A stretch of 64,000 nucleotides of DNA from NCBI GenBank assembly GCA_041659605.1, contig JBAZXW010000018.1, positions 25,010 to 89,009 on the forward strand, given 5' to 3'. The notes beneath the pieces are model-generated. The model was not told where the DNA came from. It worked only from the letters and a program-made list of their open reading frames with translations, and did not search any database. Position numbers and translations under genes: made by a program. This DNA is from Solimonas sp041659605 (GTDB lineage: Bacteria; Pseudomonadota; Gammaproteobacteria; Nevskiales; Nevskiaceae). This document shows positions 12,096-21,141 of this stretch, in pieces (position 1 is the stretch's first letter; each line of letters begins with the position of its first letter).

Positions 12096-12253
12096 GGGGA
12101 TTTTCGGGTGATCGCAGAGACGACCGGCGGCGGACGCCGGCCCGGAGAACAGGAAAAATAGCCGGTTTGCGACGCGGATGCACGGCACGGCGCGCGCTTG
12201 CCGTCGGCGCGCAGCTTGCGGCAGGCTGCCGCCGCGGGCTCGGGAGGGCGTTC

Positions 12254-14710
12254 ATGGCCGTTGCAGCCGAAGACTGGAAGCGCGTCGAGCAGCTGCTCGA
12301 TCTGGCGCTGGGACTGCCCGAACCCGAGCGCGAACCGCGCGTGCGCGCCGCGTGTGGCACCGACGCCGCGCTGTGCGCCGAGGTGCTGTCGCTGCTGCGC
12401 GCGGAGCGTTCGCTGGGCGCATTCATGGAGCCGGTGGAGCGCCGAGGGACAGCGGCCGACGCGCCCGCCGCGGACGGACAACGGCTCGGCGCATGGCGCA
12501 TCATGCGCCTGCTGGGTCGCGGCGGCATGGGCGAGGTCTATCTCGTCGAACGTGCGGATGGACAGTTCGCGCAGCACGCAGCCCTCAAGATCGCCGGCAC
12601 GCGCGTGGCACAGGATTCGGCGCGCTTCTACGCCGAGCGTCAGATTCTCGCGGCGCTGACCCACCCCGGCATCGCACGCCTGCTCGACGGCGGTCTGTCC
12701 GCCGACGATCGTCCCTTCATGGTCATGGAGTACGTCGAAGGCGCGGACCTGATGCGCCACTGCGCGCAACGCGCCGCCGGGCTCGACGAGCGCCTGCGCC
12801 TGTTCGGCGCGGTGTGCGAAGCCACGGCTTACGCGCACCGCCACCTGGTCGTGCATCGCGACCTCAAGCCCGGCAACATCCTGGTGTCGGCCGACGGCCA
12901 GCCCAAGCTGCTCGACTTCGGCGTCGCCAAGCTGCTGGACCCGGCGCGGCCCGCCGGCGAACTGACCCAGAGCCTGCGTCTGACGCCCACGTATGCCGCA
13001 CCCGAGCAGCTCGAAGGCGGCGCAACGACGACTGCAACCGACGTCTACGCGCTGGGCGTGATCCTGTACGAGCTGCTCACCGGTGCACCGCCGTGGCGCC
13101 TGTCCGAGCTGCCGCTGGCTTCGGCGATCAGCCGCGTGCTGCTGGACGAGCCGCCACCGCCCAGCCGCGCGGTACAGCCGGCGCTGGCCGCGTGCGGCAT
13201 CGTCGCACGCACGCTGCGTGGCGACCTCGACGCGATCGTCGGAAAGGCGCTGCGCCGTGAGCCCGAGAAGCGCTACGCCTCCGCCGGCGAGCTGCTCGCC
13301 GACCTGCAACGTCACGCCCGCGGCGAGCCGGTGACTGCGCGCGCGCAGAGCCTGCGCTATGTGGCTTCGCGCTTCGTGCGCCGCCACCGCATCGCGGTAG
13401 GCGCGGGCGCCGCGGTGATCGTGGCGCTGGTCGCGGGCCTGGCGCTGAGCCTCACGTTCTACGTGCAGGCGCGCGCCGAGCGCGACCGCGCCGAAGTAGC
13501 TGCGCGCACCGCGCAGGCGGTGAACGATTTTCTCAATCGGGACCTGCTCGCCAGTGCGCGCCTGGATCGCGCCCCGACCCGGGATCTCACCCTGCGCGAG
13601 CTGCTCGATAGCGCCGCTGCTCAGGTCGACGACCGTTTTGCCGCGGAGCCGGAGACGGCGCTGCGAGTGCATGAGTCCATTGCCGACTCGTACCTGAACC
13701 TGTCGATGTACGAGGCCTCGCGCCGGCACCGCGAGCGCGCCCTGGCGCTGGCCGAGCGCCTGCATGGGCGCGACTCGGATGTCGCACTGGAGCTGATTGC
13801 CAAGCTCGGCACGATCTCCGGGATGCAGGGCCGGTACACGCAATCCCTGGCCCTGCTGGACGAGGCGCGCCGCGGCCTGGAGCGCCGCCATGGACCCGGC
13901 GACGCGCGGCTCATCACCCTGCGCGTCGATGCGGCGGATACCGCCTTTGGCGCCGGCCTGTTCCAGCGCGCGATCGACGAACTCGGCGGCTTGCTGGACA
14001 CACCGGCGCAGAACGCGCTGCTCAGCGCCGAGGACCGCCTGGACGCCTTGGGACGGCTCGGCTCGTTCCACATGTGGAATGGCGATCTGGCGCGCGCCGA
14101 AGCCCTGCAGCGCGAGTCGGCGGAGGGCCGCGAAAAACTCCTGGGCCCGGATCACCTCGCCACAGCCGTCTCGCGCCTGGGCCTGGCCCTGGTCCTGATC
14201 GAGCGCGGCGCGCTCGTCGAGGCGGAGGCGCTGGTGTTGCCGGCGCACGCGGCAGTCAGCCGCTGGGTCGGGCCCGACGACGCCTTCCTGGCGCTCGCCG
14301 AGTCCACGCTCGCGCGCCTGCGCATGGAGCAGGGCCGCCCGCAGGAAGCCGAACGGTCCGTCCACAACGCGCTGCGCATCCGCACCGCGGCATTCGGCGC
14401 GGAATCCAGCTTCGTGGCCTGGACGCGCTACAACCTCGCCGACTGCCTGCGTCGCCAGGGACGCCTGCGCGAAGCGCTGCGTCTGATGGAGGAAGTGTTG
14501 CCGATCGCCGACAGCACCGACGGGCCCGGCAATCCATTCACGGTGAAGGAGCGCCTGCTGATGGCGAGCATCCTGCGCGAGCTCGGCGACACGGCGCGCG
14601 CGCGGGCGACGCTGGACGCGATTCCACAGGCGACCCTGGACCGGCTGCCACCGCAGCATCCTTTCGTCGAATCCCACCGCAGCGAGCGGCGCCTGCTGGG
14701 CTTAGTCTGA
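12254..14710 (+). CDS. Ser/Thr protein kinase with transmembrane segment and TPR-like C-terminus
   Basis: Hanks-type membrane kinase of 818 residues. The ATG at 12254 follows GGGAGGG. A short N-terminal region (~1-80) resembles those of kinases paired with ECF sigma factors. The kinase domain (~84-360) has the glycine loop LGRGGMGEVY, ATP lysine K112, catalytic HRDLKPGN (D203), DFG at 221-223 and the APEQ anchor, so it should be active. A basic stretch and one membrane helix (VGAGAAVIVALVAGLALSL, ~380-398) follow. The rest is helical, with TPR-like repeats, presumably periplasmic. The 3' end overlaps the convergent sigma gene by 9 bases. Confidence 0.92.
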   Translation: MAVAAEDWKRVEQLLDLALGLPEPEREPRVRAACGTDAALCAEVLSLLRAERSLGAFMEPVERRGTAADAPAADGQRLGAWRIMRLLGRGGMGEVYLVERADGQFAQHAALKIAGTRVAQDSARFYAERQILAALTHPGIARLLDGGLSADDRPFMVMEYVEGADLMRHCAQRAAGLDERLRLFGAVCEATAYAHRHLVVHRDLKPGNILVSADGQPKLLDFGVAKLLDPARPAGELTQSLRLTPTYAAPEQLEGGATTTATDVYALGVILYELLTGAPPWRLSELPLASAISRVLLDEPPPPSRAVQPALAACGIVARTLRGDLDAIVGKALRREPEKRYASAGELLADLQRHARGEPVTARAQSLRYVASRFVRRHRIAVGAGAAVIVALVAGLALSLTFYVQARAERDRAEVAARTAQAVNDFLNRDLLASARLDRAPTRDLTLRELLDSAAAQVDDRFAAEPETALRVHESIADSYLNLSMYEASRRHRERALALAERLHGRDSDVALELIAKLGTISGMQGRYTQSLALLDEARRGLERRHGPGDARLITLRVDAADTAFGAGLFQRAIDELGGLLDTPAQNALLSAEDRLDALGRLGSFHMWNGDLARAEALQRESAEGREKLLGPDHLATAVSRLGLALVLIERGALVEAEALVLPAHAAVSRWVGPDDAFLALAESTLARLRMEQGRPQEAERSVHNALRIRTAAFGAESSFVAWTRYNLADCLRRQGRLREALRLMEEVLPIADSTDGPGNPFTVKERLLMASILRELGDTARARATLDAIPQATLDRLPPQHPFVESHRSERRLLGLV

Positions 14711-15250
14711 GTCGCCAATCTCGCGGAACAGCCAGGCCTTGGCCTTGACCCAGTCGCGGCGCACCGTGCGGTCGGTGAGCCCCAGCAGCGCCGCGGTCTC
14801 CTCCTCGCTGTAGCCGGCGAAGTAGCGGCACTCGACGACGCTCACCAGCCGCGGACTCAGCGCCGCCAGCCGCTCGAGCGCCGCGTCGAGCGCGAGTACC
14901 CGCTCGGCCGGCTCACCGCGCAGGATCAGCGCGTCCTCGTAGCAGGACTCGTCGTCGAGGGAATCCGTCGGCATGCCCATGCCGCGCTTGGCAGTGAGCC
15001 GCCCACGCGCGTGGTCGACGAGGATGTGGCGCATTGCCCGCGCCGCCGAGTTCATGAAGTGCTCGCGCGACGCCCAGGCGCCGCGACGCACAAGCTTCAG
15101 GTAGGCCTCGTTGACCAGCGCCGTCGTCTGCAGCGTCTGGCCGCTGGCAACGCGACCACGCTGGCTGCGCGCCAGGCGCTTGAGGTCACCGTACAGCGCC
15201 TCGGTCAATTCGCGCAGCGGGTTGTCGTCGTAGTCACCCATGCACGCCAT
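14702..15250 (-). CDS. ECF-type RNA polymerase sigma factor (TIGR02999-like)
   Basis: Alternative sigma factor of 182 residues. Region 2 (~30-95) includes LVNEAYLKLVRRGAW and the recognition segment AARAMRHILVDHAR. Region 4 (~125-175) includes RYFAGYSEEETAALLGLTDR and RTVRRDWVKAKAWL. This subfamily commonly lies beside a Ser/Thr kinase gene, as here. It is convergent with the kinase and overlaps its 3' end by 9 bases. ATG codons at 15250 and 15241 are both possible starts. No anti-sigma gene is recognisable nearby, so control by phosphorylation is plausible but unproven. It is divergent from the OmpA-family gene, a possible target. Confidence 0.88.
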   Translation of the reverse strand: MACMGDYDDNPLRELTEALYGDLKRLARSQRGRVASGQTLQTTALVNEAYLKLVRRGAWASREHFMNSAARAMRHILVDHARGRLTAKRGMGMPTDSLDDESCYEDALILRGEPAERVLALDAALERLAALSPRLVSVVECRYFAGYSEEETAALLGLTDRTVRRDWVKAKAWLFREIGDSD

Positions 15251-15340
15251 TGTTCCAGAACCGATGTCCGGTTTTCAGGAGAACCCCGTATCGAGAAGTA
15301 GAAGCCGGCGCACTGGGCGCCGGCAACGAGGGAAGCTCAC

Positions 15341-16216
15341 ATGAACGCTGCGATGCGCGTGGCTGCAGCTCTGGCTCTGTTGTGCACGGCGGGAGCGGTG
15401 GCGGCCGAGGACGCGGAGGGCTGCAAGGATCATCCGCTGTTCAACCGGATCAAGGGCTACGGCCTGAGCGAATGCTCGTCCCAGGGCTTCGACGAGGGGC
15501 GCTTTCCGGTCGGCGAGGCCCACGTGGACCGCGACCCTTCCTTCACCTACGAGACGGTCGAGGGCCCCAAGTCGGAGCTGGGGTACTACACGCTCGAAGG
15601 CGAGCAGCCGGCAAGCGCGCTGCAGGTCGTCCGCAACTTCCAGAATGCGGCCAAGGCCGCCGGTGGCAGTGTGCTGGGCGAGTACAGGCACGACCCCTTC
15701 GACCTGTCGCAGATCGGCGGTGGCGAACGTGCCACGACCATCAGGTTGAAGCAGGGCAACCGCGAGGTCTTTGCACTGGTGCGCGCGAGCAGCGAAGGGA
15801 CCTACCACCTGACGATCGTCGAGCGCGAGGCGATGCAGCAGGAAATCGTCGCCAACGCCCTGCTCGACAAGATCAACCAGGCGGGCTTCGTCGCGATTGA
15901 CGTTCGGTTCGACACCGGCAAGGCCACGATCAAACCGGAATCGAGCAAGCTGCTCGACGAGGTCGCGACCGCGCTCAAGTCAGCCGCGGCGCTCCGGCTC
16001 GAGGTCGCCGGGCACACGGACAACGTCGGCGGCGCGGCCGCGAACCAGACCCTGTCCGAGGCGCGCGCGCAGAGCGTCGTCGCCGCACTGGTCGCGCGCG
16101 GCATCGCCGCCGACCGCCTGACCCCGCGCGGCTACGGCCAGACCCGGCCGGTCGCGCCCAACACCACCGAAGACGGCCGCGCCGCCAACCGCCGCGTCGA
16201 GCTGGTCAAACGCTGA
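15341..16216 (+). CDS. OmpA-family outer-membrane/peptidoglycan-associated protein
   Basis: Exported 291-residue protein with signal peptide (cleavage near AVAAEDAE). An N-terminal domain of unknown fold (~25-180) carries two conserved-looking Cys. The C-terminal OmpA domain (~185-291) should bind peptidoglycan and includes VRFDTGKATIKPES, the core motif GHTDNVGG, and NRRVEL at the end. GAGGGA precedes the ATG. A small GC hairpin (15303-15324) lies in the leader. It starts a run of four further exported-protein genes on the same strand (16229-19087) and is divergent from the ECF sigma gene. Confidence 0.87.
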   Translation: MNAAMRVAAALALLCTAGAVAAEDAEGCKDHPLFNRIKGYGLSECSSQGFDEGRFPVGEAHVDRDPSFTYETVEGPKSELGYYTLEGEQPASALQVVRNFQNAAKAAGGSVLGEYRHDPFDLSQIGGGERATTIRLKQGNREVFALVRASSEGTYHLTIVEREAMQQEIVANALLDKINQAGFVAIDVRFDTGKATIKPESSKLLDEVATALKSAAALRLEVAGHTDNVGGAAANQTLSEARAQSVVAALVARGIAADRLTPRGYGQTRPVAPNTTEDGRAANRRVELVKR

Positions 16217-16228
16217 AGGAGCCCCGTC

Positions 16229-16774
16229 ATGAGAACTTCGTACCTGTTGCCGGCCAGTCTCGCGCTGCTGCTCGCGGCCTGCGACCCGTCCGTGCCGCCG
16301 ACCGCAGCGGCGCAGCCATCCGCGCCCGCTGCGGCCGCGGTGCCGCCCGAGGCCGTCGCCGCTGCACCCGCGGCGCCGCTGCCGCTCAACGCCGCGCCGG
16401 TCGATGTATGTGCGTTGCTCGGCGCCGAGGTCGCCGCGTCCGTGCTCGGTCCGCTGTCCGGCGCGCCAACCGCCAAGCCGGCGCAGGGCTCCCTGCTCGG
16501 CGAGTGTGACTACTCCGGCACCAACGGCTTGGCGATGGTGTCGGCGCGGCCGGCTGCGGAGTACGACGACACCGTGCGCTATGCCTCGCGCCGTGGCGGC
16601 ACGCGCAGCCTCTCCGGACTCGCCGGCCCGGCCACGCTGACGCCCTCCGGGCTGATGCTGCAGCCGCAAGGACAGCGCTACTTTGTCGTCATCAACGCGG
16701 TCGCCTTCCACGGCAGCGGCGAAGGCCTTGCCGAAGGCATCGCTCACAAGCTCACGTTCGGAGACACGCCATGA
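16229..16774 (+). CDS. Lipoprotein of unknown function
   Basis: 181-residue predicted lipoprotein; the lipobox LLAAC places the acylated Cys at about residue 15. An Ala/Pro-rich linker (~20-50) tethers a C-terminal domain beginning VDVCALLGAEVAASVLG, with a second Cys in GECDYSG. This shape (short Cys-containing domain after a linker) recalls DUF3558-type lipoproteins, but identity is not certain. AAGGAG precedes the ATG. Its stop overlaps the start of the next gene by 4 bases (ATGA), indicating translational coupling. Confidence 0.75.
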   Translation: MRTSYLLPASLALLLAACDPSVPPTAAAQPSAPAAAAVPPEAVAAAPAAPLPLNAAPVDVCALLGAEVAASVLGPLSGAPTAKPAQGSLLGECDYSGTNGLAMVSARPAAEYDDTVRYASRRGGTRSLSGLAGPATLTPSGLMLQPQGQRYFVVINAVAFHGSGEGLAEGIAHKLTFGDTP

Positions 16775-17016
16775 GCCGAGCCGCACCGATGCTCGCACTG
16801 ACACTGGTTCTGGCCGCCTGCGCAAGCACTGCACCTGATCCCGAGGCATCTACGCCGGAGCCAACCGCGCGGGATCAGGCCGCAGACAGAGTCGCCGAGA
16901 AGGGCCAGCGCCAGCAGGACCGGGTGAGCCAGAAAGTCGAGGACCGCGTCGACCAGGCCACCGACGAGGCCGTCGACAGCGTGCTCGACCGCGCGCTCGA
17001 ACGCATCTTCAACTGA
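16771..17016 (+). CDS. Small lipoprotein with charged helical tail
   Basis: 81 residues. The lipobox VLAAC gives a lipidated Cys near residue 17. The remainder is a short Pro/Thr linker and a highly charged amphipathic helix (RVAEKGQRQQDRVSQKVEDR) that probably forms a coiled coil. It overlaps the upstream lipoprotein gene by 4 bases and precedes another exported-protein gene by a few bases, so the three are likely co-translated. No family assigned. Confidence 0.7.
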   Translation: MSRAAPMLALTLVLAACASTAPDPEASTPEPTARDQAADRVAEKGQRQQDRVSQKVEDRVDQATDEAVDSVLDRALERIFN

Positions 17017-17048
17017 GGGAACCGGTCATAACTCCACGCACGATCCGC

Positions 17049-18026
17049 GTGCTCGCGCTTCTCGCCGGCACGGGCACCAGCTGTCTGCTCGCCCCAGCCG
17101 CCCGCGCCGACGGCGACTGCGACAGCCGCAGACTGAGCGCCGCAGAGCAGCGCTGGGTCGACGAGACCTTCTCTGTCCTGCGCGGTGCATTACCCCGGAC
17201 ACCGGACGGCTGGGTCAGCTACGCACCTCACGAGCTGGATGGCTCGCCCGCACCGCCGGTCGATGCCGGCAAGCCCGACCGGATCTGCACGGACGCCCCC
17301 GGCCCGATGCCGATGCGCGTCAGCGCCGACTTCACGCCGCGCGACTCCGCATTGGCACAGATGTTGAGCCTGAGATCCCGCCAGACTGCGCTGCGCCGCG
17401 ATGACGCGCGCGAGGAAGAGGGCATGGCCGCTGCGGCGACGCGAGCCGGCGCCGGCGACTTGATGACACTGCAGCAGGAGCTGATGGCCGCGCAGGCGCG
17501 CGGCGACATGGCGGCGATGCAGCGCCTTGCCGAACAGCTATCGCAACAGACCGGGCAGATGTCGCAGGCACAGCAGGGCGCCATCGCGGACAGCATGGCG
17601 ACCAGCGACGGGCTGCGGCAATCCGCGGCCGCGGAAGCGAGGCTGGCGGACGAGATCGAGGGCCTCCGCGACGCCGCCGCGCAGGCACCGCGCGTCAACG
17701 TCGTCATCGACCTCAACCCGGCCAGCCTGGGCAGCCGCCAGAAGCCGTCGTCGCGCGAGCTGCAGCTGCCGGGTGCGACCGCGGCCTGGATCGACAGCGA
17801 TGCCGGCACCTGCGGCATCGACAACGCACCCGACATCGCGCAGGCGACCGCGATTCTTGGCGCGGTGAGGATCGATCGCGACAATTCGATGTTCGTGTCC
17901 TACGAGCCGGCCGGCAGCGGCGGTGCGACCACGCAGCGCCGCAACGCCGTGGTCCAGGTCTGCGGCCGGTCGGCGGACGCCGAGCGATTCCTTCGCATGA
18001 TCCGGTTCGAGGCATTACGCCCGTGA
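17049..18026 (+). CDS. Exported protein of unknown function (probable ATA or lost ATG start at 17028)
   Basis: Unknown 325-residue product when started at GTG 17049. That start leaves a signal peptide without a basic N-region. Reading from ATA at 17028 instead adds ITPRTIR and makes a normal signal peptide ending LLAPAARA. A GAGGGA ribosome site lies 7 bases before that ATA. The true start may therefore be ATA, or an ATG lost by mutation or sequencing error. The mature part has an N-terminal Cys-containing region, a Gln/Met/Ala-rich helical stretch (~135-180) and a C-terminal domain with two more Cys. It lies in a tight run of exported-protein genes. Confidence 0.7.
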   Translation: MLALLAGTGTSCLLAPAARADGDCDSRRLSAAEQRWVDETFSVLRGALPRTPDGWVSYAPHELDGSPAPPVDAGKPDRICTDAPGPMPMRVSADFTPRDSALAQMLSLRSRQTALRRDDAREEEGMAAAATRAGAGDLMTLQQELMAAQARGDMAAMQRLAEQLSQQTGQMSQAQQGAIADSMATSDGLRQSAAAEARLADEIEGLRDAAAQAPRVNVVIDLNPASLGSRQKPSSRELQLPGATAAWIDSDAGTCGIDNAPDIAQATAILGAVRIDRDNSMFVSYEPAGSGGATTQRRNAVVQVCGRSADAERFLRMIRFEALRP

Positions 18027-19087
18027 TGCGCCTCCTTATCCTGGCCACTGCGGTGGCACTGCTCGCCGGTCGCGCCGCTGCCGCCGCAGCGCCTGTCCAT
18101 GCCCACATGGAGATCGTCAGTCAGTTCGTTGCGGAAGAGTACAACCCGGATGCCGAAACGCAGGACATGCGCGTCACCCGACGCACGCAGGGCCGCGAGA
18201 TCTGGCGCAGCCAGCTGCGCGTGGAGCACATCCATCCGACACGCTGGCCGGAGATCAAGCGCAACTTTTCGACGACGACCCTCGATTTCCACGACCTGGT
18301 CTGGGCCAGCAACGCACGCGAGCGCGCGCCCAATGCGCTCGGCGCGACCGGCGGCCGTCCGATGCCGGTGTGGCCAGTCACCTGCATCCAGGAAGAGGCC
18401 ACCTGGACCCTGCTCGACGTGAACCGCAAGAGCGCGACCCTGCCGTCAAAGTGGGTCCTGGTGAAAACTGCAGAGCGCACCAGCGGCGGCAAGGCCGATC
18501 TCAATGCCGGCTTCTTCGTCGAGATGATGCGCAGCGAGCCCCTTCCCCCCGGCGACGAACCCGATTCGGCACCGCTTGTTGCCGGCACCGACAACGAACC
18601 GGAGCGCGCCGCGCTGACACCATTCACGTATCACTTGTCGGCCGCGATTTCCGGCTTCATGGTCCGCAGCGACATCAGCGGCGTCGAGCGAGTGCTCGAT
18701 ACGGACACCGGGCAGTGGTCGGAATCGCAACTCGCTCCGCAGACCGGCGGCGTCGCGTTTCCGGTGTTCGCCCGGCGCACACGGCCGGCCACTGCACACA
18801 ACGGCGTCTCCGTATCGACGCTGACCCGGCCGGGACTGCGCGCAAGCCTCGTCGAGACGCTGATCGCCAATCCAGAGAACCTGACCGCGCCCATCAAGCA
18901 GACCGGCACGCTGACCGAGATCGAGTACGCGAGCGAGGTGGCCGGCGCACCGATGGTGCGCCGCCGTCGGACCATGACGAGGCTGAGCATCGAGCTGCAG
19001 GCGCAGGATCTGCCGCCTGCAGTGCCGCTGGCGGGCGAACTACCGCCGGCGATGCCTTTGTCGACCGATCCGCCAGCCCTCCGGTAG
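18026..19087 (+). CDS. Exported protein of unknown function
   Basis: About 353 residues with a signal peptide (MRLLILATAVALLAGRAAA). No family recognised. The body is rich in beta-type sequence with motifs such as EIVSQFVAEEYNPD and VWASNARERAPNA; the last ~30 residues are Pro/Leu-rich. The ATG at 18026 shares one base with the upstream stop (TGATG); a GTG just before it is an alternative. It ends the 15341-19087 run of exported proteins and is convergent with the TPM gene that follows. Confidence 0.7.
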   Translation: MRLLILATAVALLAGRAAAAAAPVHAHMEIVSQFVAEEYNPDAETQDMRVTRRTQGREIWRSQLRVEHIHPTRWPEIKRNFSTTTLDFHDLVWASNARERAPNALGATGGRPMPVWPVTCIQEEATWTLLDVNRKSATLPSKWVLVKTAERTSGGKADLNAGFFVEMMRSEPLPPGDEPDSAPLVAGTDNEPERAALTPFTYHLSAAISGFMVRSDISGVERVLDTDTGQWSESQLAPQTGGVAFPVFARRTRPATAHNGVSVSTLTRPGLRASLVETLIANPENLTAPIKQTGTLTEIEYASEVAGAPMVRRRRTMTRLSIELQAQDLPPAVPLAGELPPAMPLSTDPPALR

Positions 19088-19131
19088 ACGCAAGACGACG
19101 GCCCGCGGGCCGTGCCGCAGCGCAATACCGC

Positions 19132-20577
19132 TCAACGACGCGATTGCGGTCGCTGTGCGGCCTGCACTTCCTGCGACAGTTGCTGGAAGAACTCGCCCAG
19201 CTTCTGATTGGGCTGCTTGAGCGCGTTCAGCTCCGAGACGATCCAGACGACGGCGGCGGCGAACGCCAGCGGCAGGAAGAACACCGCGAGCACGATGAAG
19301 ATCACCAGCATGCCGGTGCGATGCTGCTTGTACTGCGCCGACGTGATCGTGCGCCAGCGCGTGAGGACGCGGTCCAGTGCAGGCGTCGCCACGCCGGCGC
19401 CGTGCATGCGTTCGAGCATGTCCGCCAGCCGCTGCTGCGCTGGACCGAGCTGCCCTGAACTGAGCTGCCCTGGACCGAGCTTCGTTTGCGCCGAGGCCGA
19501 AGACGTCGTCGGGCCCGGTCGGGCGGCGGGCGGTTTCGCTGCGGCAGGCGCTGTGCCCGCGGCCGACGGACGCGGGGCGCTGTGCTTCTGCTGCGTGGCC
19601 AGCCATGCGGCATAGGCGTTCGTGGGCACCGGGACAGTCTGAGCGCCCTGCTGCGCGCGGCGACGCCACAGGATCCAGGCGATCCAGGCCAGGGGCCCCG
19701 CGAGCAGCACGAGCAGGCTCAGCTCGGTGAATCGGGTTAGCAGCCACAGCAGCACGGCGCCCGCCATGGCCAGCGCGCAGGCCAGAGCCGCCGGCGCACG
19801 GGTGATCCGCCATGCGACGTTGACGACGAACAACAGGCCCACGACGGCCGCAATGAAAAAGGCCATCGCATCCATCGAGCCCGGCAGCCGGGCGAGGTTT
19901 GCAGGCAGCGTCGAGGGCAGCGCGTGGGCCTGCGCCTGCGCGCTGGTGGCGAACCAGGACGCTGTCCCCGCGGGACTCTCCGCGAGCGAACTGGCCAGAA
20001 TCTGCAGATCCTGCAGGAGCGCTTCGCGCGCACCGCCGAGCAGGGGAAATTCCGCGATGCCCTGCTGCACGGCATCGCCCGGCGGTGGCTCCGACGCGCC
20101 CGACGTGCCGTTCGCCATCTCGATCAGGCGGTAGGCGCCCAGCATCATCGCCTGATCGACGCTGCCGATCGCTGCCGACGGAATCACCGATTCGTTGATG
20201 ACGAGTTGCGACTCCGCGTCGGTGATCTGGTCGCGCAGACCTTCGCCCACGTAGATGACCACCTGCCCCTGCCCGGTCCACAGCAGCAGCACACTGCGCT
20301 GCGCGCTGTCTTCGGTCTGCCAGATCTCCAGTGCGCGTCCGGCGCAATCCTCGGCCGTCTCGCCGTCGACCTCGTCGATCGTCAACACGGCAATCCGGAT
20401 GCCGGTGTCTGCGGCGTAGTCCGACAAGACGCCGCCCAAGTGCAGCGTGACGTCGCTGCTCATGACGCCGGCCAGATCGCTCACATGCCCGAGCTGTTCC
20501 GGCAGGGGCGTCAACGCGCTCGCGACGCCCGTCGCGAGCGCCAGAACCAGGCCCATGCAGAATCGCCGTACGCGCAT
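19132..20577 (-). CDS. TPM-domain membrane protein
   Basis: 481 residues from MRVRRFCMGLV, with a signal peptide ending near VASALTP. An N-terminal TPM domain (~28-150; HVSDLAGVMSS, DTGIRIAVLTIDEVDG, LLLWTGQGQVVIYVGEGL) is followed by a linker and three or more membrane helices (~235-320). A Pro/Ala-rich cytoplasmic stretch and a final hydrophobic pair (LVIFIVLAVFFLPLAFAAAV) complete it. TPM domains occur in photosystem repair and membrane-associated phosphatase-like proteins; the catalytic role here is unknown. It is the last of four minus-strand genes (lemA, two TPM genes, then this one) and much longer than the usual YgcG protein. Confidence 0.8.
   Translation of the reverse strand: MRVRRFCMGLVLALATGVASALTPLPEQLGHVSDLAGVMSSDVTLHLGGVLSDYAADTGIRIAVLTIDEVDGETAEDCAGRALEIWQTEDSAQRSVLLLWTGQGQVVIYVGEGLRDQITDAESQLVINESVIPSAAIGSVDQAMMLGAYRLIEMANGTSGASEPPPGDAVQQGIAEFPLLGGAREALLQDLQILASSLAESPAGTASWFATSAQAQAHALPSTLPANLARLPGSMDAMAFFIAAVVGLLFVVNVAWRITRAPAALACALAMAGAVLLWLLTRFTELSLLVLLAGPLAWIAWILWRRRAQQGAQTVPVPTNAYAAWLATQQKHSAPRPSAAGTAPAAAKPPAARPGPTTSSASAQTKLGPGQLSSGQLGPAQQRLADMLERMHGAGVATPALDRVLTRWRTITSAQYKQHRTGMLVIFIVLAVFFLPLAFAAAVVWIVSELNALKQPNQKLGEFFQQLSQEVQAAQRPQSRR
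19440..19484 (-). repeat. Three 15-base tandem repeats inside the TPM gene
   Basis: Three near-identical 15-base units (19440-19454, 19455-19469, 19470-19484) of the form CTGRACYGAGCTKCS. They encode the LGPGQLSSGQLGPAQ region in the disordered part of the TPM protein. The copy number may vary between strains. Confidence 0.6.
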
Positions 20578-20639
20578 GCCGCTTCCCCGTGCAATGGAAC
20601 GATGATGCGCCGCGGGCATGGACCGGACAAGCCGAGACG

Positions 20640-21140
20640 CTACAGGACGACGGGGCGGTCCGACAGCTCGTTGCCGGCCGTGCGCGGCCCCGGCGGATGG
20701 CGCGCCAGCGCGGCCGCGACCGCGTCGATCCCGGCGATGGCGCCAGCCTCGAAGCGGCCGGCACGGAAGTGCTCCTCCATGATCCGGCAGCAGCTCTCCC
20801 ACTCGCCCGGCGCGACGATGCCGCCGGCAACACCGCGATCGGCGACGATCTCGACGTCGCGGTCGGCGAGCAGCACATAGATCAGCACGCCGTTGTTGTA
20901 CTCGGTGTCCCAGACGCGCTGCGCCGCGAACAGCTCCAGCGCGCGCTCGCGCGCCGGCTGATCGCCCCAGACCGCCGCCCATGGCAAGGCCGTCTCGACG
21001 ACGAAGCGGATCTGCCCCGCGTGCCGGCCCTCGCATTCGCGGACCGCTTGCTCGATCCGCTCCAGCACAGCATCCGGAAAAGCCCGGCGCCGTTGCCAGT
21101 CGCTCATGCACAAATGCAGCAGCGCGCGCCTGAGGTTCAT
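20640..21140 (-). CDS. TPM-domain protein (cytoplasmic, no signal peptide)
   Basis: 166 residues starting MNLRRALLHLCMSDW. A single TPM domain covers nearly all of it (AVRECEGRHAGQIRFVVE, NNGVLIYVLLADRDVEIVAD, CCRIMEEHFRAGRF). There is no signal peptide or membrane helix at the N-terminus, unlike its neighbours. The start is 1 base from the stop of the upstream YgcG-like gene, so the two are surely co-translated. This short protein is the usual third member of LemA-TPM-TPM clusters. Confidence 0.85.
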   Translation of the reverse strand: MNLRRALLHLCMSDWQRRRAFPDAVLERIEQAVRECEGRHAGQIRFVVETALPWAAVWGDQPARERALELFAAQRVWDTEYNNGVLIYVLLADRDVEIVADRGVAGGIVAPGEWESCCRIMEEHFRAGRFEAGAIAGIDAVAAALARHPPGPRTAGNELSDRPVVL

Positions 21141-21141
21141 G

